Source: Rhodococcus_F sp040656415
Lineage (GTDB): Bacteria > Actinomycetota > Actinomycetes > Mycobacteriales > Mycobacteriaceae
Length of the DNA: 64,000 nucleotides
Assembly: GCF_040656415.1 (NCBI RefSeq)
Contig: NZ_JBFAMC010000001.1
Location: forward strand, 682,001-746,000
Reading direction: 5' to 3'
Of the stretch, positions 17,312 to 24,628 are shown one piece after another (positions within the stretch are counted from its first letter, which is position 1; every line of letters begins with the position of its first letter). Position numbers and translations under genes: made by a program. The notes below the pieces were generated by a model, which worked only from the letters and a program-made list of their open reading frames with translations, was not told the origin of the DNA and searched no databases.

Positions 17312-17881
17312 GTGGCATCAGATAAACCGCGCATTCTGCACAACAATCGCGACATGGTGTGGTCGCTAGTACCTCTTGTCCTGTTCTGTGTTCTGATCGC
17401 GGCTATCGCAAGTCAGTGCACGTTCAGCCCGGGTGGGCCTACGACCGGTCCGATCCCGAGTTTCGACATCGATTCGGCGCTGAAGTACGACGCCGAGGAC
17501 CTCTCGTTCCCGGTGCGTGAGCCGGTGATCCCAGAGGGCTGGACCCCCAACTCGGGAAGCCGCAGCATCGTCAGCGGCGACGGCGGCGGAGATTCGAGCA
17601 CCGTCGGATTCATCACTCCCACCGGCCGCTACATCCAGCTCACTCAGAGCGACGCCATCGAAACCGTTCTGGTGCCGTTCGTGGCAGGAGGCCCCCGTAC
17701 GGCGACGGGAACCGAAGATGTCGCGGGATACAACTGGGTCGTGTACGGCGGTGAGGGTGTCGAGCCGATCTGGATCTCGGACTTCGGCGACGTCCGACTC
17801 TTGATCACCGGCAGCGCATCCACCGAAGACTTCGAGCAGTTGGCAACAGCGCTCGCGGATGCGCCGGTTCTCACCGGCTGA
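17312..17881 (+). CDS. DUF4245 single-pass membrane protein
   Basis: 189 aa from GTG 17312 (VASDKPRILHNNRDMVWSLVPL); an upstream TTG is possible but the Rv1100-like N terminus starts here. One transmembrane helix at about residues 15-35 is followed by an extracytoplasmic DUF4245 domain with the typical block FPVREPVIPEGWTPNSG. Function unknown. It diverges from glpX and converges with xseB, leaving only 14 bp between stops. Confidence 0.85.
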   Translation: MASDKPRILHNNRDMVWSLVPLVLFCVLIAAIASQCTFSPGGPTTGPIPSFDIDSALKYDAEDLSFPVREPVIPEGWTPNSGSRSIVSGDGGGDSSTVGFITPTGRYIQLTQSDAIETVLVPFVAGGPRTATGTEDVAGYNWVVYGGEGVEPIWISDFGDVRLLITGSASTEDFEQLATALADAPVLTG

Positions 17882-17895
17882 TATCGGTGACGGCG

Positions 17896-18150
17896 TCAGT
17901 CCTCGTCTTCGGCAGGGGCAGTCTCTACGTCTTCGGCATGCGCGAGCGCCGTCTCGACGCGTTTGCGCGCTCCGGCGAGGTGGTCCTCGCACCTCTTGGC
18001 GAGGGCTTCGCCTCGCTCCCACAGCGTGAGTGACGCGTCGAGGTCGAGGCCACCCTGCTCGAGTACCTTGACCACGTCCACGAGTTCGTCGCGCGCCGCT
18101 TCATAGCCGAGTTCGGCGATGTCGGCATCGTGTCCGGTGGACTCGCTCAT
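17896..18150 (-). CDS. xseB: Exodeoxyribonuclease VII small subunit
   Basis: 84 aa, acidic and helical, with the XseB core GYEAARDELVDVVKVLEQGGLDLDASL in two blocks followed by WERGEALAKRCE. It joins XseA to degrade single-stranded DNA from both ends. Its start is 3 bp after the xseA stop, so the two form one operon. Confidence 0.94.
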   Translation of the reverse strand: MSESTGHDADIAELGYEAARDELVDVVKVLEQGGLDLDASLTLWERGEALAKRCEDHLAGARKRVETALAHAEDVETAPAEDED

Positions 18151-18153
18151 GTC

Positions 18154-19410
18154 CTAGTCGTCCTTTCCAATCACCGCGGCGCGGAGTGCCCCGTCCGCGA
18201 CGCGAACACGGATTTGAGTGCCCGGCGGGGCGTCGTCGACGGAACGCAGAACCGCGGGGTCTGCGTTCGCGACGATCCGCTGCACCACGGAGTAGCCTCG
18301 GGCGAGTGTCGCTGCCGGGCCGAGGGTCGTCAATCGTGCACTTAGATGCTCGATCGTCGTGCTTTCGGTGGTGATCGTGCGGTCGATGTCGCGCCGCGCC
18401 GCCTCGCGCAGTCGCTCAATCTCATCCGATCGTTGGTCGAGCGCGCCCAACGGATCGGTGAGTACCGGTCGGCTGCGAAGCTGGGAGATCAGATGAGACT
18501 CGCGCTCCACCCAGTTGCGCAGCGCCGCCGCGCTCCGCGCTCGTAGCTCTCCGACCAACGCCAGTTCGGCGACCGCGTCCGGTACGACGCGTTTCGCGGC
18601 GTCCGTGGGCGTGGCGGCCCGCAGGTCGGCCACATGATCGCTCAGTGGGCTGTCGGGTTCGTGTCCGATTGCGCTGACCACCGGTGTCGTGCAGGCGACG
18701 ATGGCGCGGCACAGCGTCTCGTCGGAGAACGGCAACAGGTCTTCGACGCTGCCGCCGCCGCGAGCGAGGATGATCACATCGACCTGGGGATCCGCGTCGA
18801 GTTCCTTCAACGCTTCGAGGATCTGCGGGACGGCTGTCGCCCCCTGCACAGGGGTGTTGCGCACTTCGAACTTCACGGCCGGCCAACGCCGCCGAGCCAC
18901 GCTGAGGACGTCGTGCTCGGCGGCGCTGGCACGGCCGGTGATCAGCCCGACCGTGCCGGGCAGGAACGGCAGCGGGCGCTTCAGCCGAGAGTCGAATAGC
19001 CCTTCAGCGGCCAGCAAGGCCCGTAACCGTTCGATCCGGGCCAGGAGTTCACCGATCCCGATCGCGCGGATCTCTGTGACACGCAGCGACACCGAGCCAC
19101 GACCGGTGTAGAACGACAACTTGCCGAACATCACCACGCGGCTGCCCTCGGTGAGAGGGACCGGTGAATTCTGGAGCAGTCGTGGGGAGCAGGTCACCGA
19201 AAGGGACATGTCGACCGAGGGATCGCGCAGCACGAGGAACGCGGTACGCGTGCCGGGACGGGCATTGATCTGGGTGATCTGGCCCTCGACCCAGACGCTT
19301 CCGAGCCGATCGATCCACTGTGCGACCTTGGCCGACACAGTGCGGACGGGCCAAGGATGCTCGGCGGTGCTGGGGCCCACACCGGCTGCGCCGGGCTGCG
19401 CGGACGTCAC
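18154..19410 (-). CDS. xseA: Exodeoxyribonuclease VII large subunit
   Basis: 418 aa. The N-terminal OB-fold contains VWVEGQITQINARPG and the catalytic domain contains GLITGRASAAEHDVL and IILARGGGSVEDLLPF, with ISAIGHEPDSPL equivalent VSAIGHEPDSPLSD. Together with XseB it is a metal-independent single-strand DNA exonuclease used in repair. It overlaps the upstream gene stop by 4 nt. Ortholog of Rv1108c. Confidence 0.96.
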   Translation of the reverse strand: MTSAQPGAAGVGPSTAEHPWPVRTVSAKVAQWIDRLGSVWVEGQITQINARPGTRTAFLVLRDPSVDMSLSVTCSPRLLQNSPVPLTEGSRVVMFGKLSFYTGRGSVSLRVTEIRAIGIGELLARIERLRALLAAEGLFDSRLKRPLPFLPGTVGLITGRASAAEHDVLSVARRRWPAVKFEVRNTPVQGATAVPQILEALKELDADPQVDVIILARGGGSVEDLLPFSDETLCRAIVACTTPVVSAIGHEPDSPLSDHVADLRAATPTDAAKRVVPDAVAELALVGELRARSAAALRNWVERESHLISQLRSRPVLTDPLGALDQRSDEIERLREAARRDIDRTITTESTTIEHLSARLTTLGPAATLARGYSVVQRIVANADPAVLRSVDDAPPGTQIRVRVADGALRAAVIGKDD

Positions 19411-20063
19411 TTGGTCTTGGCGGTGGTGATGCGGTTCGTCAGCATGGTCTGAAACGGTGCCCGTGCCCGGGTGGCGTTCTCGTAGTCCAGCAGCGCCGTG
19501 AGGTCCTCGACGGAGAGGGTACGCAGACGGGCACGCAGCTGTGCGAGGGTAAGCGATCCGTAGTCGAGGAGTGCGGCGATCTCCGGTTCGGGCACCGGGA
19601 GGGAAGTTGTGGTGGCCTTCTTCTTCGACTTGCTCGATGTCTTCGATGCCGAACTGTTGACGGTGGAACCTGTCTTCGGGGTAGACCCCTTGCCGGGCGT
19701 GTCCTCGTCCTGAGGGCTCAGCGAGTACAGGGCGAACCGGCCGGGTCCGGCTGATCGGTCATCGGACCCGTCGGCAACGGGGGTCCCCGTATCGGTGTCC
19801 TCGTCGAAGACGGCCCACTCCGGTTGTTCGTCGTCGTAGTGGGTCCAGTTGATCAAGGCGAAAGCCTGGTCACCTTTTATGGCCAGCGCGGTAATCGACT
19901 GCTGGACTCGCATTGTGGTTTGCAACACCTGGCTGATTGCAGTCATAGGCAAAGTTGCAGCGGTTGTGGGCAGTCTTCTCGCCTCTTCGACGGCCGTCAC
20001 GGCGATTCCGGCGGCGACACGCGCCACGAAAGGGGGACGAATCATGCCCATAGCCTGCCTCAC
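19407..20063 (-). CDS. Rv1109c-like, possible lipid-droplet-associated protein
   Basis: 218 aa. The N-terminal half is an amphipathic helical region (AGIAVTAVEEARRLPTTAAT and following) that would suit surface binding to membranes or lipid droplets. A low-complexity Lys/Ser/Thr/Pro linker is at about residues 115-155. A C-terminal helical block (LTLAQLRARLRTLSVEDLTALLDYE) resembles a DNA/RNA-binding or dimerising hairpin. I recall homologs being named lipid-droplet-associated in Rhodococcus; I cannot verify that. The start is uncertain between GTG 20063 and ATG 20045. It heads the xseA-xseB operon with a 4-nt overlap. Confidence 0.7.
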   Translation of the reverse strand: MRQAMGMIRPPFVARVAAGIAVTAVEEARRLPTTAATLPMTAISQVLQTTMRVQQSITALAIKGDQAFALINWTHYDDEQPEWAVFDEDTDTGTPVADGSDDRSAGPGRFALYSLSPQDEDTPGKGSTPKTGSTVNSSASKTSSKSKKKATTTSLPVPEPEIAALLDYGSLTLAQLRARLRTLSVEDLTALLDYENATRARAPFQTMLTNRITTAKTK

Positions 20064-20222
20064 GGAGGCAGGATTTGGTAGCCGAAGTGCTCAGAGATTC
20101 GCCAAGCTCACTTGACAGCCTCGATCAGATCGCCTCGGTAGCACGCACCGTACACCGACCGAGGCCCGCGACGGGAGCCCTGCGACGGTGTCACTTTCGA
20201 GACTGACCAGTAGGCTGAGGCC

Positions 20223-21233
20223 ATGTCTTCGGCTGTTCCACTCGATGTGGGTATTTCACGTTCGGCAGATCCAGGAGCGGCGCGTGCCGATGGTGAGAAA
20301 CGAGTACTGCTCGCCGAACCCCGTGGCTACTGTGCCGGAGTCGACCGTGCTGTCGAGACGGTCGAGAAAGCACTGGAGAAGCACGGGGCGCCGATCTATG
20401 TGCGCAAGGAGATCGTGCACAACCGGCACGTTGTCGAGACACTTACCGACAAGGGCGTGATCTTCGTCGACGAAACCGATGAGGTGCCCGAGGGTGCCTT
20501 GCTCGTGTTCTCCGCGCACGGGGTGTCTCCTGCCGTGCACGAATCGGCCGCAGCGCGCAATCTCCGCACCATCGACGCCACGTGCCCGCTGGTCACCAAG
20601 GTTCATCAGGAAGCCAAGCGTTTCGCCCGCGACGACTACGACATTCTCCTCATCGGTCACGAAGGCCACGAGGAAGTGGAAGGCACCGCAGGCGAGGCCC
20701 CTGACCACGTCCAGCTGGTCGATGGTCCCGACTCGGTCGACAGCATCAGGGTTCGCGACGAATCGAAGGTCATCTGGCTGTCGCAGACCACCTTGAGCGT
20801 GGACGAGACGATGCAGACGGTCGCGCGACTGCGTGAGCGATTCCCGAATCTGCAGGATCCGCCGAGCGACGACATCTGCTATGCCACCCAGAACCGCCAA
20901 GTGGCGGTCAAGGCCATGGCGCCAGAATGCGACCTCGTGATTGTGGTCGGCTCTCGGAACTCCTCGAACTCGGTCCGCCTCGTCGAGGTCGCGCTGGGCG
21001 CCGGAGCGAAGGCGGCGCATCTCGTGGACTATGCACGCGAAATCGATCCGTCCTGGCTCGAAGGAGTCGGAACGGTCGGGATCACCTCGGGTGCCTCGGT
21101 TCCCGAGATCCTCGTGCGCGGTGTGATCGACCTGCTCGGCGAGCACGGATTCGACAACGTGCAATCGGTCACTACGGCCAACGAGACGCTGGTTTTCACC
21201 CTTCCTCGCGAGCTACGTCCAGCGCGAACCTGA
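20223..21233 (+). CDS. ispH: 4-hydroxy-3-methylbut-2-enyl diphosphate reductase
   Basis: 336 aa. The last enzyme of the MEP pathway; it reduces HMBPP to IPP and DMAPP with a [4Fe-4S] cluster. The three cluster cysteines lie in PRGYCAGVDRAVE (Cys37), DATCPLVTKVH and DDICYATQNRQ. Substrate-binding blocks IGHEGHEEVEG and SRNSSNSVRL are also present. Ortholog of Rv1110 (LytB2). It provides substrates for the prenyl synthase at 2987-3754. Confidence 0.97.
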   Translation: MSSAVPLDVGISRSADPGAARADGEKRVLLAEPRGYCAGVDRAVETVEKALEKHGAPIYVRKEIVHNRHVVETLTDKGVIFVDETDEVPEGALLVFSAHGVSPAVHESAAARNLRTIDATCPLVTKVHQEAKRFARDDYDILLIGHEGHEEVEGTAGEAPDHVQLVDGPDSVDSIRVRDESKVIWLSQTTLSVDETMQTVARLRERFPNLQDPPSDDICYATQNRQVAVKAMAPECDLVIVVGSRNSSNSVRLVEVALGAGAKAAHLVDYAREIDPSWLEGVGTVGITSGASVPEILVRGVIDLLGEHGFDNVQSVTTANETLVFTLPRELRPART

Positions 21234-21263
21234 TATGGGGGTTTCTCGCCAACCAGCCGAGTG

Positions 21264-22166
21264 CTAGCGAGGATGCTTGGTCTCGAACGGCGGCTCGTCA
21301 CTGCTGCGATAGCGCACTCGCGGAATCGGGTGCGCCGGCACCTCGGGATTGCCCTGAGGCCGCGGTGGAGTGCGAGGTTGGACCCGATGGGGTGAGTGTG
21401 CGGGACGGTCAGCGACCGGTGGCGGTGGAGGCGCGACACGACCGCCCGAATGTGCTGATCGGCGAGGTTGTCCCTGCCGCGGAGGTTGTCCCTGCCGCGG
21501 AGGCTGCGGCCGTCGCGGAGGTTGCTGCTGCCGTGGAGGCCGGGGTTGTCGCGAAGGCTGGGACTGAGAAGGCTGGGATTGATACGAGCGAGTTCGCTGC
21601 TGCGCTGAACTGGTGTTCCTTGCCCTGCGCGGCGGCTCCTGCCACGCTTCCTCGCGCGCGGCCCTTTGCTTGGTGGCCCGGTCCGGGCGTTCGGACCGCC
21701 GCCGCGTCGACGTGGGTGCGCGACCGGCACGGCGTTGCCTCAACAAGACGAGGCGGATTCCGCCGATCACGAGCGCCGCAATGGTGGTGCCGAGCATGAT
21801 CGGGAATCGGTTGACCAGTGGATATACAACGTTGATGGCCAAATCCTTCAGCGCAGTGCTGGTCTCCTGCGTAATCAGGCTCTGACTGACCGGCACCGCG
21901 AAGAACAGAATCAGTGGCGGCTGAATGATCGCGGTGAACAGCGCGCGGTTCCCAGCGGCGAGCACGGCGAGAACGCAGCCGAGGAAATAGAACGCGGAGA
22001 ACGTTCCTGTGAGCTCAGTCCCACGAGTTGCATCGACAGCGAGTCCGGCGAAGGTGACACCGACAGCCATGAGAACGACACCCCACCAGGGGAGTCCCGG
22101 GATCGTTGGGATGACCGACCGCCTATCGAGCGGCACCCCAGAGCGAGCGCGTTGCGTTGCAGACAC
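21264..22166 (-). CDS. DUF6542 membrane protein with Pro/Arg/Gln-rich tail (Rv1111c-like)
   Basis: 300 aa from GTG 22166. Residues 1 to about 130 hold four hydrophobic segments, starting IPGLPWWGVVLMAVGVTFAG. From about residue 160 the protein is a disordered cytoplasmic-type tail dominated by R, P, Q and S, with a six-residue repeat PRQGQP/PRRPQP encoded by 18-bp DNA repeats. Function unknown. It lies 23 bp downstream of rmuC on the same strand and converges with ispH. Confidence 0.8.
   Translation of the reverse strand: MSATQRARSGVPLDRRSVIPTIPGLPWWGVVLMAVGVTFAGLAVDATRGTELTGTFSAFYFLGCVLAVLAAGNRALFTAIIQPPLILFFAVPVSQSLITQETSTALKDLAINVVYPLVNRFPIMLGTTIAALVIGGIRLVLLRQRRAGRAPTSTRRRSERPDRATKQRAAREEAWQEPPRRARNTSSAQQRTRSYQSQPSQSQPSRQPRPPRQQQPPRRPQPPRQGQPPRQGQPRRSAHSGGRVAPPPPPVADRPAHSPHRVQPRTPPRPQGNPEVPAHPIPRVRYRSSDEPPFETKHPR
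21464..21553 (-). repeat. 18-bp tandem repeats coding the PRQGQP-type tail
   Basis: Five 18-bp units in phase with the codons. Units 21464-21481 and 21482-21499 are identical; 21500-21517, 21518-21535 and 21536-21553 are degenerate. Each encodes a six-residue Pro/Arg/Gln motif, so copy-number change would alter tail length without breaking the frame. Confidence 0.8.
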
Positions 22167-22189
22167 ACAACGACAGTAGCCGCAACATG

Positions 22190-23353
22190 TTAAATCGAGT
22201 CGTTGGCGTGACCGTTGGAGGCCGAGAGATCCTCGAGATTTGTTCGTCGCGGCCACGAGTCCACGGCCCTGACCTCGGTGATATCGCCGTCGAATACTTC
22301 GAGGTCGTGCAGCTTGCGGGCGGTGACTGTGACCCGGGACTCCATCGACGCGACGGTGAGATTGAACGAGTCGACGGCCTTGCCGAGCTGGGAGCCCAGC
22401 CGGTCGAGGTGCGAACCGACGATGCCCAATCTCGAGTACAGCTCGCGGCCGAGCTGCTGGATTTTCACGGCATCCTGTGACAACGACTCCTGGCGCCAGG
22501 TGTGCGCGATCGTCCTCAATAGCGCGACCAGGGTGGTGGGCGTGGCGAGGATCACGTTCTGTTCGAAGGCGTGTTCGAGCAGCTCCGAATCGGTTGTCAG
22601 TGCCGCGTCCAGGAACGGGTCGCCTGGAACGAACAGGACCACGAACTCCGGCGTCGGGTCGAAGGACGCCCAGTACGCCTTATCGGCCAACTGGTTGATA
22701 TGGGTGCGCAGTTGCCGGGCGTGCCGGGTGAGATGGCGTGCTCGCTCATTCGGATCCTCGCTCTGCGCGGCGTCGAGGAAGGCCGCGAACGGGACCTTCG
22801 CATCGACGACGATCTGCTTCCCTCCCGCCAGGTACACGAGGAGGTCTGGGCGGACGCCCTCTTTGCTGACCTGGGTGTCGAAGTCGCAGTGCCGGACCAT
22901 CCCGGCCAATTCGACTACGCGCTCGAGTTGGATCTCCCCCCATCTGCCCCTGATCTGCGGTGCCCTCAGCGCGGTGACGAGCTGGCTGGTCTGGGCGGAC
23001 AGTGTCTGCGAGGCCCTATGCATGCCCTCGACCTGCTCGGTGAGCCCGGCATATGCGTGGACGCGGCTGCGCTCGACGTGATCGACCTGCTGAGCCAATG
23101 CTCCGACAGCCTCCTGCAGCGGTCCGACGAGACGGGAGATCTGATCGCCGATCGCGCCCGAATGGCGACGCGCGGAATCCTCGTTGACTGCGGTCAGCGA
23201 CTGCCGCAGGAGAGCTTCGTTCTCGCGCAGGGCAGCCAGTTGGGCTTCGGCTCGCGCGGCGCGCTCACCGCTGCGCGCCGCGTGCAGCAACCACCCGAGG
23301 GCGGTGCCAGCGGCCAGTGCCAGAAGCATTCCCAGTGCGGCGAGTGCATTCAT
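22190..23353 (-). CDS. rmuC: DNA recombination protein RmuC
   Basis: 387 aa. One N-terminal transmembrane helix (LGMLLALAAGTALGWLL), a coiled-coil region at about residues 30-130, then the RmuC nuclease-like domain with IRGRWGEIQLERVVELAGM, VVDAKVPFAAFLDA and EFVVLFVPGDPFLDAAL. RmuC limits inversions at repeats in E. coli; the mechanism is unclear. It is divergent from sbcD, which suggests a local DNA-maintenance cluster. Confidence 0.92.
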   Translation of the reverse strand: MNALAALGMLLALAAGTALGWLLHAARSGERAARAEAQLAALRENEALLRQSLTAVNEDSARRHSGAIGDQISRLVGPLQEAVGALAQQVDHVERSRVHAYAGLTEQVEGMHRASQTLSAQTSQLVTALRAPQIRGRWGEIQLERVVELAGMVRHCDFDTQVSKEGVRPDLLVYLAGGKQIVVDAKVPFAAFLDAAQSEDPNERARHLTRHARQLRTHINQLADKAYWASFDPTPEFVVLFVPGDPFLDAALTTDSELLEHAFEQNVILATPTTLVALLRTIAHTWRQESLSQDAVKIQQLGRELYSRLGIVGSHLDRLGSQLGKAVDSFNLTVASMESRVTVTARKLHDLEVFDGDITEVRAVDSWPRRTNLEDLSASNGHANDSI

Positions 23354-23455
23354 GGAAATCGATGGTGCACCACATCACCGACAAGTGAATTCGGTTCGAC
23401 GGCAACTGGGCGAAGTATTCGGAGTTGTCGGCGCTGTGCTCTACCGTCTCCGGTC

Positions 23456-24628
23456 ATGAGGATCCTGCACACGTCGGACTGGCACATCGGACGTACGTTC
23501 CACGGAGTGGACCTGCTCGCCGACCAGGCCCGTGTCCTGGACGCAATCGCTGCTCTCGTCGCCGAGTACGGCGTGGACGTCGTCGTCGTCCCTGGAGACG
23601 TCTACGACCGTTCGATCCCCAGTGCCGACGCCGTCACCGTGTGTAATCGTGGATTCGAGACGATCCGGGATGCCGGCGCCGTGATCGTAGCGACCTCCGG
23701 AAACCACGATTCGGCTGCCCGTCTCGGCGCGGGCGCCGCATTTTCCCGCTCAGGCGGACTGCATCTGATGACGACCGTCGCCGGTATCGACTCGCCCGTC
23801 GTTCTCCAGGACGAACACGGCGAAGTTGCTTTCTACGGGATTCCGTATCTCGAACCGGAGATCACTCGCGAGCAACTCGGCGTGCCGTCTGCCCGGTCCC
23901 ACGCCGAGATCCTCGATGCCGCGATGGTCCGCGTACGTGCCGACCTCGATGCCCGTTCTCGAACAAGGTCAGTTCTTCTCGCCCATGCGTTCGTCGTGGG
24001 CGCTGAGTCCTCGGGATCGGAACGGTCCATCTCCGTCGGCGGCGTCGAGACGGTGTCGGCCTCGGCTTTCAACGGAGTCGACTACGTCGCGCTGGGCCAT
24101 CTCCATTCGCCCCAGACTCTTGCCGAGAACATCCGGTACTCGGGGTCACCGCTGCCGTACTCGTTCGGTGAGCGCACCCACAGCAAGGCCGTGCTGCTGA
24201 TCGACCTGGACGCGGACGGACTGCGGACCGTCGAGTGTGTCGAGTTGCCGGTAGTTCGCGGCTTACGGCAACTGACGGGCACCGTGCGCGAACTGCTCGA
24301 GGACGACGAGTACCAAGACGCGGAGGACTGCTACGTCTCGGCCGTTCTCACTGATGAACAGCGTCCGGTCGACGCCATGCGCGCGCTTCGGACTCGATTT
24401 CCTTTCGCTGTCCATCTCGAGTGGCAACGTCCTGAGGGCGGTGAGAATCTCCGGTACCGGGACAAGACTCGTGGGCGTAGTGATCTGCAGATCGCCCACA
24501 GCTTCCTTTGCGATGTTCGTAGCGAACCGTCGGCAGGTGAGACCAAGCTGGTGGAAGCCGCGCTTGGTTTCGCTGACCGAGCAGGTGAGGACACTGCCGA
24601 GATCGGTGCGCTGGGGCGGTCGGCATGA
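23456..24628 (+). CDS. sbcD: Exonuclease SbcCD subunit D
   Basis: 390 aa from ATG 23456 (MRILHTSDWHIGRTFHG); the frame is open upstream but only shadows rmuC. Mre11-family phosphoesterase with metal-binding motifs DWH (Asp8, His10), GDVYDR, GNHDS and a late GHLHSPQ. With SbcC it cleaves hairpins and blocked DNA ends. The stop overlaps the sbcC start (ATGA). Confidence 0.95.
   Translation: MRILHTSDWHIGRTFHGVDLLADQARVLDAIAALVAEYGVDVVVVPGDVYDRSIPSADAVTVCNRGFETIRDAGAVIVATSGNHDSAARLGAGAAFSRSGGLHLMTTVAGIDSPVVLQDEHGEVAFYGIPYLEPEITREQLGVPSARSHAEILDAAMVRVRADLDARSRTRSVLLAHAFVVGAESSGSERSISVGGVETVSASAFNGVDYVALGHLHSPQTLAENIRYSGSPLPYSFGERTHSKAVLLIDLDADGLRTVECVELPVVRGLRQLTGTVRELLEDDEYQDAEDCYVSAVLTDEQRPVDAMRALRTRFPFAVHLEWQRPEGGENLRYRDKTRGRSDLQIAHSFLCDVRSEPSAGETKLVEAALGFADRAGEDTAEIGALGRSA

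Noticed and set aside
20112..20140. TTGACA box as ispH promoter
   Set aside because: No acceptable -10 at 16-18 bp; kept out of the feature list.
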